In this document: in pieces, positions 7,958 to 15,658 of the stretch | Layout: every line of letters starts with the position of its first letter | How positions within the stretch are numbered: the first letter of the stretch is position 1 | Source of the DNA: Legionella sp. | Lineage (GTDB): Bacteria > Pseudomonadota > Gammaproteobacteria > Legionellales > Legionellaceae | Assembly (NCBI GenBank): GCA_030694525.1 | Contig: JAUXYG010000150.1 | Coordinates: forward strand, 1 to 52,724 | DNA: 52,724 bases | Reading direction: 5' to 3' | The notes under the pieces: generated by a model | What the model was told of the DNA's origin: nothing | The model's input: only the letters and a program-made list of their open reading frames with translations | Databases searched by the model: none | Program-made: the position numbers and the translations under genes

Positions 7958-8717
7958 TAGTCAATTTTTCCAGTTCATCCGCTATTTGCACGGCTTTCGC
8001 GTTGAGTTGATAGACACGTTGGGCCATAGTTAATTGCATCAGCGAATTGACCATATCAACGTTTGATCCTTCAATTTGATGTTGAGCCAGCGATCCAAGC
8101 CCGCTACTCCCTGGAATATCTGTCAATGGGTCACCGGATTTATCGGTAGGAATATAAATCCCTGCGCCAATAGGATCCAAGCTTTCGGGATTCATGAACT
8201 TGGCTAACTGGATGGATCCTATTAATTGCGGTTCGGGATCATCACTCAGAATGACTTCAATATCGCCATTGGCCTGTATCGTTAATTTGGTAAAATCATC
8301 AGGAATTTGAATATTATCTGCAAGCCTTAAGCCATCCTGAGTCGTTAAATAATGATCGTTATCAATACTCAATGTTGAGTTTCTGGTATACGCTATTGAT
8401 CCATCCTGATTCACGACCTGAAAGAAACCAACACCATTAATGGCTACATCATTCCAGTTATTCGTCGCTTTTAAAGGGCCTGCTGAAAAATCTTTCCCTG
8501 ATTTACTTACTGCTGTACCCAGACCTAATTTAGCACTGGACTGATTGTTCAGTAATGGGTTGTCCCCATTGATATTTTGGTAAAGCACATCCTCAAAAGT
8601 TAATCTGCTGGCTTTGTAATTGGGCGTATTTAAATTCGCCAGATCATTAGCAATTTTATCAATTAAATATTCTTCAGATTTAAGCCCACTAGCCGCGATG
8701 GAGAGTGCGTCAGACAT
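7941..8717 (-). CDS. flgG: FlgG distal rod protein
   Basis: The 258-residue protein is FlgG, the distal rod subunit. It has the N-terminal rod motif at about residues 22-38 (DKIANDLANLNTPNYKA) and the core DVAINGVGFFQV, with YTRNSTLSIDNDHYL further on. The C-terminal signature IEGSNVDMVNSLMQLTMAQR is the conserved EXSNVxxVxExxxMIxxQR block. It is close to the usual 260 residues. The start overlaps the flgF stop by eight bases and its end overlaps flgA by 17. Exported by the type III gate without a cleaved signal. Confidence 0.95.
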   Translation of the reverse strand: MSDALSIAASGLKSEEYLIDKIANDLANLNTPNYKASRLTFEDVLYQNINGDNPLLNNQSSAKLGLGTAVSKSGKDFSAGPLKATNNWNDVAINGVGFFQVVNQDGSIAYTRNSTLSIDNDHYLTTQDGLRLADNIQIPDDFTKLTIQANGDIEVILSDDPEPQLIGSIQLAKFMNPESLDPIGAGIYIPTDKSGDPLTDIPGSSGLGSLAQHQIEGSNVDMVNSLMQLTMAQRVYQLNAKAVQIADELEKLTNEIRN

Positions 8718-9423
8718 TTCCTTCTCCTAACTGATTAATGGCGGTGGCTAATAATCCATCGGCAATACGCATTACTCGCTGACTTGCTTCAAAATGACGT
8801 GATGTTTTTATCATATCCATCATTTCATCAATGGATTTTACGTTTGATTGTTCCAGAAATCCTTGTAAAACCCGAACCGTATGATCCGATGGATTTGGTG
8901 ATTCATCGGTTTGATATAAGCCATTCCCTACGTATTTAAGTAAATCAGGTTGATTAAATTGCACGATATTTAATTGGTCGACCTGGTGATGATCGATTAA
9001 TAGTGCACCACTTGTATCAATTGAAAAGGCATTATCCTCTACTCTTATGATTCCTCCTTTCCCCAGGAGAGTTTCTCCTGTAGCAGTGGTTAGCTCTCCT
9101 TGATTATTTCGTTGAAAATCACCACGACGGGTATAAAAAATACCGTGTTCCCCTTGCACCTGAAAATAACCATCACCAGATAAAGCCAAGTCCGCAGGAT
9201 TATGAGTTTGATTAAAAGTTCCCTGAGTTTTAAGTTGAGAAGGTTCTAGCTGCGCGACTAAATCGGTCATTTGAGTTGTCAACTCACCATCAAAACCTGT
9301 GTTTTCTACAATGAGTCTTTTAAACCCAAGGGTATTCATATTCGCCACATTTTGACTGAGTGATTGCAGTTTCAATTGATCAAAATCCATTGCAAGTTGG
9401 GTTGCAGTAATTGCATCAAACAT
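8710..9423 (-). CDS. flgF: FlgF rod protein
   Basis: The 237-residue product is FlgF, a rod protein related to FlgG. It has SLSQNVANMNTLGFKR at the N-terminus, then DLALSGDGYFQVQGEHG and YTRRGDFQRNNQGEL, and ends with the block LEQSNVKSIDEMMDMIKTSR. A longer frame opens at 9483 inside flhA. I chose ATG 9423 because it lies 11 bases past the flhA stop (9434), has an AGGATAGGA ribosome binding site just before it, and gives the normal rod-protein N-terminus. It is the first rod gene after the export gate block. Confidence 0.93.
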   Translation of the reverse strand: MFDAITATQLAMDFDQLKLQSLSQNVANMNTLGFKRLIVENTGFDGELTTQMTDLVAQLEPSQLKTQGTFNQTHNPADLALSGDGYFQVQGEHGIFYTRRGDFQRNNQGELTTATGETLLGKGGIIRVEDNAFSIDTSGALLIDHHQVDQLNIVQFNQPDLLKYVGNGLYQTDESPNPSDHTVRVLQGFLEQSNVKSIDEMMDMIKTSRHFEASQRVMRIADGLLATAINQLGEGNV

Positions 9424-9433
9424 TATCCTATCC

Positions 9434-11434
9434 TTAATTGACGACCCCAAAAGATTCCACCTGAACATTAATGGGTATTTCATTCAACGCTAATACCGTT
9501 AAATGCGGTAATACTCTCTGGGTAAGTTGTTTCATGTGTCTTCGTAAATTTGTTGAGCAGAGTAAAATGGGCCTTTTGCGCTCGCCCAGCATGTGCTCCA
9601 CCTGATTTGCCAGTTTGGTAATCAGACTCTCCGTAAAACCTGGCTCCAGAGCAAGATACTCATTGGAAGCGAGTTGAATATTGAGCTGATGTTCCAGGTT
9701 TGAGCTGAACGTTAAAACATAAAGACTATTCTGGTTCACAAGCAATTTCTGACAAATATGCATTGCAAGACCAGAGCGTACCAGTTCTGTTAGTTGTGGG
9801 GGTTCTGGAATTTTTTTAGCATGTTCCAATAATAACTCCATAATGAGCTTTAAATAACGAATCGAAACTTTTTCGTGAAGCAAGTTTTGCAATATACGTT
9901 GCACATGGCTTAAAGGGAGCAGGGCGGGTATCAACTCTTCACTCAAAGCTTTAATACCCGGCTGAATCAGCAGTTTTTCAGTTTCCTCTCGGGTGAGTAA
10001 TTGAGAAAGGTGCGTCTGAATGGTCTCATTAAGATGCGTGGTTAAAACGGTTAGCGGCTCACAGATGGTATATCCTGATTCATTAGCCTCTTGTTTGTAT
10101 TCATCATCAATCCATACTGCGGGCAAACCGTAGCTGGGATCGCATACTTCAATACCTGTAGTTATTTTTTGGGGAGCGCTGTGCTTAGAGAAAATAGCCA
10201 GATACTTATCGAGGTGGAGTGGATTTACCGTACCAACAGTGCCTCCAATTGCGATTTGATATAAAGGATAACCTATTTTTGTATCCTGTTTGATTTTAAC
10301 TTCAGGTAAAACAAAACCCAAATCATAAGCAATGCGCTCTCTTAGGCGCGCAATCGCATGAAAAAGTGTTTCTTCATGGGACATGAGTTGATCGTAAAGT
10401 TCTTTATTAACATGAATTTCAATAGGGTAAACCCGTATTTTTTCATATAAATTTTCTTCGATTTCCTGTTGCTGTTCTGTTGCTTTGGATTTTAGTGCGA
10501 ACCAGGCAGAAAGAATAAAAACTCCCAGGATTAGCAGGACGGGACCAATAGGTATGCCTTTTAAAAACAGCAAGCAGGTTAAACCGCCACACACCATGAT
10601 TAAACTTTTGGGATAAGCTCCAATCTGTTTAGCCACTTCACTTCCCAAATGAGCATCGGTCGCCGCGCGAGTAACAATAATACCGGTTGCTGTTGAAATG
10701 ATGAGGGCCGGTATTTGCGTCACCAATCCATCACCCACGGTAAGTAAAGTATAGGTTTGGATGGATTCCGCCAAACTGAAACCTTTTTGAACTAATCCTA
10801 TAGCAAAGCCACCAATAATATCGACTAAAATGATTAAGATTCCAGCAATCGCATCGCCTTTAACAAATTTATTTGCCCCATCCATCGCACCATAAAAATT
10901 AGCTTCTTTTTCGATTTGCGAGCGTCTGAGTTTAGCATCGCTTTGGGAAATACTGCCCATATTTAAATCTGCATCAATGCTCATTTGCTTACCAGGCATG
11001 CTATCGAGAGTAAAGCGCGCAGCTACCTCAGCTACTCTTTGCGACCCATTGGTTACTACGATAAATTGAACAATAATAAGGATTAAAAAAACCACCAATC
11101 CCATGACATAGTTTCCATGAATAACGTAATCTCCCATAGCCTGAATGACCTTTCCTGCATCCCCATCAGATAGGATAAGTCGTGTAGCAGAGATATTTAA
11201 TGCTAGTCGGAAGAGAGTTGAAATAAGGAGTAAGGCCGGAAAGGTAGAAAAACTTAATGGTTTGTCGGTGTAAAAAGTTAAAAGTAATATAGTCAGTGCC
11301 CAACTAAAATTAATTATCAGTAATAAGTCCAATAAACCGGAGGGGATAGGAATAAATAAAATAAATAAAATACCAGTCGCAAAAGCTATCATCAGCGTTT
11401 CACTTCCATTTGCAAACAGCGATGCCTTATTCAT
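9434..11434 (-). CDS. flhA: FlhA export gate protein
   Basis: The 666-residue protein is FlhA/SctV, the nonameric inner-membrane ring that receives substrates and uses proton motive force. The first 320 residues hold about eight membrane helices. Between them lies the FHIPEP-family block at about residues 142-160 (RFTLDSMPGKQMSIDADLN), and GDAIAGILIILVDIIGGFAIG follows. The cytoplasmic half has the four-subdomain fold and ends with ITKLANQVEHML plus the usual strand. Length is close to enteric FlhA (692). It is one base from flhB, and its stop comes 11 bases before flgF starts. Confidence 0.96.
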   Translation of the reverse strand: MNKASLFANGSETLMIAFATGILFILFIPIPSGLLDLLLIINFSWALTILLLTFYTDKPLSFSTFPALLLISTLFRLALNISATRLILSDGDAGKVIQAMGDYVIHGNYVMGLVVFLILIIVQFIVVTNGSQRVAEVAARFTLDSMPGKQMSIDADLNMGSISQSDAKLRRSQIEKEANFYGAMDGANKFVKGDAIAGILIILVDIIGGFAIGLVQKGFSLAESIQTYTLLTVGDGLVTQIPALIISTATGIIVTRAATDAHLGSEVAKQIGAYPKSLIMVCGGLTCLLFLKGIPIGPVLLILGVFILSAWFALKSKATEQQQEIEENLYEKIRVYPIEIHVNKELYDQLMSHEETLFHAIARLRERIAYDLGFVLPEVKIKQDTKIGYPLYQIAIGGTVGTVNPLHLDKYLAIFSKHSAPQKITTGIEVCDPSYGLPAVWIDDEYKQEANESGYTICEPLTVLTTHLNETIQTHLSQLLTREETEKLLIQPGIKALSEELIPALLPLSHVQRILQNLLHEKVSIRYLKLIMELLLEHAKKIPEPPQLTELVRSGLAMHICQKLLVNQNSLYVLTFSSNLEHQLNIQLASNEYLALEPGFTESLITKLANQVEHMLGERKRPILLCSTNLRRHMKQLTQRVLPHLTVLALNEIPINVQVESFGVVN

Positions 11435-12483
11435 TAATGATTCCTTTGCTGATAAATTTCTTTAAAAATAGTTGCTGCAATCGGAAATAAATCGGCAGTA
11501 ATCCAATGGTTTAATTCAATAGAGTGATAAAGCATTCGAGCAAAGGGTTTGTTCTCAATGACAGGGATGGCATGTTTTCGGGCTAATTTTTTAACCTCAA
11601 AAACCATGTCACCTTGGGCTTTGCAAATCACTTTCGGGGCAGGCATCACATTACGATCATATTTCAAGGCTATAGCCAAATGAGTTGGATTAGTAATGAT
11701 GACATCGGCTGTTTTTATTTGAATTAAGGATGCATTTTTTTGCCTTAATTGATTTTGCATATATTTTATTTTGCTTTTAATCTTGGGATCACCTTCCTTT
11801 TGTTTGTATTCATCTTTAACTTCCTGTTTGCTCATCCGATTGTCTTTAGCAAATTTCCACCGGGTAAAGAAAATATCAACACCCGCTATAAAAGAAAGGA
11901 TAAGCACCAGTTGAAAGAGTAATTTCAATATAAAATTTATAATAAAAACTCTGGATTCTTCGGGCTTAACTAATACCAGTTTCATAAGGAATGGCAGCTG
12001 ATTTTTAAATATCAAACAGAGAAGGAGCGTTGTACAAATTAATTTAAACACACTTTTCAGGCCATCAAAAAAAGTTTTAAGGGAGAGAATTTTTTTAAAT
12101 CCCTGGATCAAATGAAGACGTTTCATATCGGGCACAAGGGGAGTGAATGACCATACAATTCCAGTTTGAACCATAGTTACGAGAATAATAGTCAGGGTTC
12201 CTCCAATTGCGATTGGAAGCCATAGTGAAATAATATGGCTAAGTATTAATTGGTGTATTTGGGATAGGATATCGAGGCTCATATGTAATGTTGCTGCGGA
12301 ACACAATAATTGACGAAACATGGTTTTGAGCTCTAATAGCTCTTTCGGCCATAAAGCGGTAATTATTCCAAGCATGATCAATAATGAAAGGCACGTATTA
12401 AGTTCAGTGCTTTTAGCTACTTGTCCTTTTTCCTTTGCTTTTTGCAGTTTGTGAGCAGTAGCTTTTTCATTTTTTTCAGTCAT
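11434..12483 (-). CDS. flhB: FlhB autocleaving export switch
   Basis: The 349-residue protein is FlhB/SctU. It opens with the standard EKNEKATAHKLQKAKEKGQV segment, has four membrane helices up to about residue 205, a basic linker with RMSKQEVKDEYKQ, and the NPTH self-cleavage motif at residues 265-268 in a cytoplasmic domain. Cleavage at Asn-Pro switches export from early rod/hook to late substrates in flagella. An intact NPTH suggests that a substrate switch still exists even though no hook or filament gene is in the window. Start overlaps the fliR stop by four bases. Confidence 0.96.
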   Translation of the reverse strand: MTEKNEKATAHKLQKAKEKGQVAKSTELNTCLSLLIMLGIITALWPKELLELKTMFRQLLCSAATLHMSLDILSQIHQLILSHIISLWLPIAIGGTLTIILVTMVQTGIVWSFTPLVPDMKRLHLIQGFKKILSLKTFFDGLKSVFKLICTTLLLCLIFKNQLPFLMKLVLVKPEESRVFIINFILKLLFQLVLILSFIAGVDIFFTRWKFAKDNRMSKQEVKDEYKQKEGDPKIKSKIKYMQNQLRQKNASLIQIKTADVIITNPTHLAIALKYDRNVMPAPKVICKAQGDMVFEVKKLARKHAIPVIENKPFARMLYHSIELNHWITADLFPIAATIFKEIYQQRNH

Positions 12484-13229
12484 GACATCACCTGTTGCCA
12501 GGTATTAAAGCAGTGTTCGAAAACCATATGAGTTATTGGATTGAGGTAACCCATCATAAAGTGGAGCAAAAGTAAGCCTAGCAAGATTTTTATGGGTAGC
12601 GTTAATAAGTAGGTATTGATTTGCGGCATGCTTCGGGTAATCACGCCTGCGCAGAGTTCAATGGCTACCAAAGCAAGAACTATTGGGCTTGCAATCATAA
12701 AAGCCATACTGAACATAAAACCAAATTGTTTGATAACTGGTGCGAAACCTGTAAAAAGGTTCAGGTTTCCTGGTGGAATTAATAAAAATGAGTGAAGTAT
12801 CCCTTTAAAAAACCAAATATGCCCATCCATTCCAAAAAAGAATAATACGGCAAGCATGGTTAATAAATAACTTGAAAGCGGCTCTTGGGTGTGTTCAGCG
12901 GGATTAAAGAGCCCCATTGAATTAAATCCTGTTGCATTATCAATAAGTTGACCTGCTATCTGAAATAGAGCAAAAGTTGCAAATATGCTGGTGGCAAATA
13001 TTAAACCATTAGCAAACTCCATGAGACTACTCATTAGAAATGTTTCAGTTACTTGTGATGCGGTTTCAGGCAAGTAATTGACCATTAACAAGCTTAAGGA
13101 AAAAATAAGAATAAAACGCGTATGAACGGGCAGTTGTCCTATGGCTTGGATAGGGTTAAATGAAAGTAGGGTACCCATACGAATGGTTATAAAAAATAAG
13201 TCGGTAAGCCAGTGGTACGATACAATCAT
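12480..13229 (-). CDS. fliR: FliR export gate protein
   Basis: The 249-residue protein is FliR/SctT, part of the P5Q4R1 core of the export gate. It is hydrophobic throughout with about six membrane helices. Recognisable segments are RMGTLLSFNPIQAIGQLPV near the N-terminus and VLALVAIELCAGVITRSMPQIN near residues 185-206, the conserved FliR stretch. Length is typical (about 260). It overlaps fliQ by four bases and flhB by four. Confidence 0.95.
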   Translation of the reverse strand: MIVSYHWLTDLFFITIRMGTLLSFNPIQAIGQLPVHTRFILIFSLSLLMVNYLPETASQVTETFLMSSLMEFANGLIFATSIFATFALFQIAGQLIDNATGFNSMGLFNPAEHTQEPLSSYLLTMLAVLFFFGMDGHIWFFKGILHSFLLIPPGNLNLFTGFAPVIKQFGFMFSMAFMIASPIVLALVAIELCAGVITRSMPQINTYLLTLPIKILLGLLLLHFMMGYLNPITHMVFEHCFNTWQQVMS

Positions 13230-13498
13230 GATTTAATGACCCCTGGAATGCTGGTAAAGAGATGTTGGGAAAAATCAATCAGCGAATGCAGCATCCATTC
13301 CCCGCATAACATGAGCATGAGCACCACGGCTAATATTTTAGGGACAAAACTTAAGGTTGAATCCTGAATTTGAGTAACCACTTGCAAAATGGAAATAATA
13401 AGGCCACTTATAAGAGCTACGATAATTATGGGTGATGCAATGAGTAATGCATGCCAAAGTAATTGTTTACTGAGATAGATCGCCAGATCGTTAGACAT
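13226..13498 (-). CDS. fliQ: FliQ export gate protein; first gene of the operon
   Basis: The 90-residue protein is FliQ/SctS with two membrane helices. The conserved middle is GLIISILQVVTQIQDSTLSFVPK at about residues 28-50, matching the family's GLxVSxxQAxTQIQExTLxFIPK. It is the promoter-proximal gene. The usual upstream partner fliP is missing, since the 240 bases before it hold no fliP-like frame. A 13-codon frame (ATG at 13533, stop overlapping the fliQ start) precedes it and could act as a leader, but it is too short to call a gene. Confidence 0.94.
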   Translation of the reverse strand: MSNDLAIYLSKQLLWHALLIASPIIIVALISGLIISILQVVTQIQDSTLSFVPKILAVVLMLMLCGEWMLHSLIDFSQHLFTSIPGVIKS

Positions 13499-13589
13499 CG
13501 TCCATTTCCATTATATTCGCTAACTTGCTCATCTTCTTGAATACTGGATTCAAGTTTTTCCATATTTAGTGTTTTAGCGACACAGCGCG

Positions 13590-13618
13590 ATTAAATCAAA
13601 TTTAATGGTCTAACACAA
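13590..13618 (-). promoter_or_regulatory. Candidate promoter and palindrome upstream of fliQ
   Basis: On the minus strand TTGTGT (13613-13618) and TTTAAT (13590-13595) are separated by 17 bases, a plausible sigma-70 promoter about 90 bases before fliQ. The palindrome ATTAAATTTGATTTAAT (13590-13606) covers the spacer and the -10 box and could be an operator. I see no sigma-54 (GG-N10-GC) or sigma-28 flagellar promoter in this gap. Weak sequence evidence only. Confidence 0.35.
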
Positions 13619-13693
13619 GTCATTACTAACAAAATTATTTAATAAGGTTTTATTTAGAACATTGAGGCACTTAACAGGCTAATGCTTTTTTGT

Positions 13694-13721
13694 TTGGACA
13701 ACCATTATCGTGAGATATGCT
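13694..13721 (+). promoter_or_regulatory. Candidate promoter for the FPASDP protein gene
   Basis: TTGGAC followed after 16 bases by TATGCT lies about 35 bases before the start at 13755. It is a plausible vegetative promoter, but the region is AT-rich and alternatives exist. Confidence 0.3.
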
Positions 13722-13754
13722 ATATTTTAATATTAAATGCTAATGGAGAAGACA

Positions 13755-13946
13755 ATGGAAAAGGATAAAAATGAACATCCTGAAGTGAAGGAATTAAAAA
13801 ATATATGTGAAACCTCTTCACCGACATCTGAAACGAAAGGTGTATGTGACAAAGTGAAGGATGAAAAGAAGAAAAATAAAGATCAAAAGTTGGATAAGGA
13901 GCTAAAAGATACTTTTCCAGCAAGTGATCCAAACGCAAAATATTAA
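13755..13946 (+). CDS. Small charged protein with FPASDP tail
   Basis: The 63-residue product is very rich in Lys, Glu and Asp and ends DKELKDTFPASDPNAKY. The LxxxLxxTFPASDP ending is a recurrent feature of small uncharacterised bacterial proteins. No function is known to me. I chose ATG 13755 because GGAG lies eight bases upstream. An in-frame ATG at 13737 would add six residues and has no ribosome binding site. The gene stands alone between the flagellar operon (divergent) and the tRNA pair. It is likely a soluble, mostly disordered protein. Confidence 0.75.
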   Translation: MEKDKNEHPEVKELKNICETSSPTSETKGVCDKVKDEKKKNKDQKLDKELKDTFPASDPNAKY

Positions 13947-14070
13947 AATTAAAATAGTTATGCCAAGCGGTTTCTGTGATGCTATATAATCCTATTAAAT
14001 CCATAATCTATCATAGGCAGTTGAAAAGAGATTTGATCGGTAAAATAGTTACAGAAAAATTAAATAATTC

Positions 14071-14099
14071 TTGACAGTATTGAGGTAGCTCATTAAACT
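14071..14099 (+). promoter_or_regulatory. Promoter of the tRNA-Ala/tRNA-Glu unit
   Basis: TTGACA (14071-14076), a 17-base spacer and TAAACT (14094-14099) lie 15 bases before tRNA-Ala. This is a near-consensus sigma-70 promoter, as expected for stable RNA genes. Confidence 0.8.
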
Positions 14100-14113
14100 G
14101 CGATACTTATTTT

Positions 14114-14189
<76 letters not shown>

Positions 14190-14225
14190 TCCACCTCTTG
14201 TATGTTGATGGAAAAATAGTTCAGG

Positions 14226-14301
14226 GTCCCCATCGTCTAGAGGCCTAGGACACTGCCCTTTCACGGCGGTAACAGGGGTTCGAATCCCCTTGGGGACGCC
14301 A
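14226..14301 (+). tRNA. tRNA-Glu (anticodon TTC)
   Basis: A 76-base cloverleaf with acceptor stem GTCCCCA/TGGGGAC, anticodon loop CTTTCAC (anticodon TTC), T-loop GTTCGAATCC and GCCA end. It closely resembles the enteric tRNA-Glu. The stop codon of an inverted transposase remnant begins at the next base. Confidence 0.97.
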
Positions 14302-14493
14302 TTATTTGGCTTTATTCTTAAACGTTAAATCAATATATTGCTTCATTTGGCCATTTTCCAAATCCGGGGGCACTTTACTTATTTTGCATAGCACTTTAAT
14401 TCTTAATTTATAATTTTCATAATTGCTAAACCCATAAACTCGCCGTTGAATCAATTTTATCTTTCTTTGAAATTCTTCAGACCGGTGTAACTT
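14302..14493 (-). pseudogene. ISL3-like transposase C-terminal remnant
   Basis: On the minus strand a 63-codon open frame without a start reads through FQRKIKLIQRRVYGFSNYEN and YKLRIKVLC. This resembles the C-terminus of ISL3-family transposases (the NKIKLIKRRAYGF...NYxLRI pattern). A stop lies just upstream at 14494-14496, and no other part of the transposase or terminal repeat is seen. The frame ends at 14302, the base after the tRNA-Glu CCA end. It is probably a decayed insertion sequence, and the family assignment is by eye. Confidence 0.55.
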
Positions 14494-14522
14494 TCACAAT
14501 TCACCACGCTAGCGAGGAGTGT

Positions 14523-14543
14523 GTTGGGTCAACATGACCCAAC
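14523..14543. repeat. Short palindrome GTTGGGTC-5-GACCCAAC
   Basis: A perfect 8-base inverted repeat with a 5-base loop lies between the transposase remnant and the ankyrin gene, within GTGTTGGGTCAACATGACCC. Palindromes of this type occur as dispersed extragenic repeats in several genomes. Here only one copy is seen. Confidence 0.6.
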
Positions 14544-14626
14544 CTACAGCAAGTTCGCACGTTTGCTTCAGCTTGTGATTCAAATTTTATTAATAAAGTC
14601 TGATGGAGACGACAGTTTAGCGGGAA

Positions 14627-15607
14627 CTATGCCTGTTGGGGAGTGCTCCTATTAATTGGATGGCTTATATCTAAATTGATGATATTTTGTCTCATCTCAT
14701 TAATACACGCCAAAGTACCCCGATTAGGTTTTGTCATAAACCATCCCCTGGGTGCTGAAAAAAAAAGGTTAAGATGAGTACCCTTTCTTAAACAGGCGTC
14801 TAAAGTAGTCCGGAGTGATTCTGATTTTAAATTTTTAATATTTTTTAATAACATTTCTTTAGCGAAGGGGTATCTGGCTAAAAGACCAATCTCTCTAGCA
14901 GAATGCTTTTCAGTAATCAGCGCTTCCATCAGATTTATAATACCATTCTCATCGAGAAAATAGTCTAATAACTCTGGTATGTAATGAATTCGTTGTTTTG
15001 CGGTAATTTTACTTAAAGCAATTAATTCCCGCGATTTAGATAAATTATTTGCTGAATTTATAACGCAAAGTAATGATATATCTTCATTATCTCTCGTATC
15101 CGGATCCGCGCCTAATCGGACCATGTTTAAATAATCATCCGCTGAAAATAAATGATCTTCTCTCATATTAAGCATCATTTGTAAGGGGGTGTATCCATGT
15201 GCGTTTTTCAAATGGACGCTTTCCGGATGTATCTTGATTAATGCTAAGGCCTGGTTAAAATTTGTTTTAATCAAAAAATGAATAGCAGAATTTCCTGACT
15301 TATTTTGAACTAAGGGAATAGCTCCTGCTTCGATAAATTGAATGATTTCTAACGTTTCATAATTTTTATTGAGCATATAATATAACGGCGGAACCCCTTT
15401 ATGATCTTTAATGTTGGGGTTGGCGCCATAGTGATTTATAAGATATAAAGCGTTTTTTACTTGCTTATTAAAAATTAAAATGTGAAGAAGAGTATATCCG
15501 CTGTTACTTATCACATTTGGATTGGCCCCTAATTCAATTAAGTTCCAGGTATTTTTATTGACAATAAATCTATCTAACAAATTGATTAGTTCAGCATTTA
15601 AATCCAT
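14627..15607 (-). CDS. Ankyrin-repeat protein, candidate Dot/Icm effector
   Basis: The 326-residue protein has three clear ankyrin repeats in its first 120 residues (LGANPNVISNSGYTLLHIL, YGANPNIKDHKGVPPLYYM, AGAIPLVQNKSGNSAIHFL), a fourth near HLKNAHGYTPLQMML and a fifth near RLGADPDTRDNEDISLL. About 150 residues without recognised domain follow. There is no signal peptide or membrane segment. Ankyrin proteins are frequent Dot/Icm substrates in Legionella and mediate binding to host proteins, so an effector role is plausible but inferred. The C-terminus (PINRSTPQQA) lacks the glutamate-rich patch typical of many substrates. The gene is monocistronic and points away from dgt. Confidence 0.85.
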   Translation of the reverse strand: MDLNAELINLLDRFIVNKNTWNLIELGANPNVISNSGYTLLHILIFNKQVKNALYLINHYGANPNIKDHKGVPPLYYMLNKNYETLEIIQFIEAGAIPLVQNKSGNSAIHFLIKTNFNQALALIKIHPESVHLKNAHGYTPLQMMLNMREDHLFSADDYLNMVRLGADPDTRDNEDISLLCVINSANNLSKSRELIALSKITAKQRIHYIPELLDYFLDENGIINLMEALITEKHSAREIGLLARYPFAKEMLLKNIKNLKSESLRTTLDACLRKGTHLNLFFSAPRGWFMTKPNRGTLACINEMRQNIINLDISHPINRSTPQQA

Positions 15608-15658
15608 TTAAATAATCTTCTTTTTTAAAGTCTCAGGGGATAGTAACTGTCTCTTGAA

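Noticed and set aside
1..13498. Classification of the operon as a virulence injectisome
   Set aside because: P-ring FlgI, L-ring FlgH, FlgA and the FlgB/C/F/G rod proteins are flagellar. No secretin or needle gene is present.
13500..13570. Possible fliP remnant upstream of fliQ
   Set aside because: The frames here encode at most about 24 residues without resemblance to the FliP C-terminus, and a stop lies just upstream.
13720..14004. 94-codon minus-strand open frame opposite the FPASDP protein gene
   Set aside because: The plus-strand gene has a good ribosome binding site and a recurrent C-terminal motif. The opposite frame has neither.
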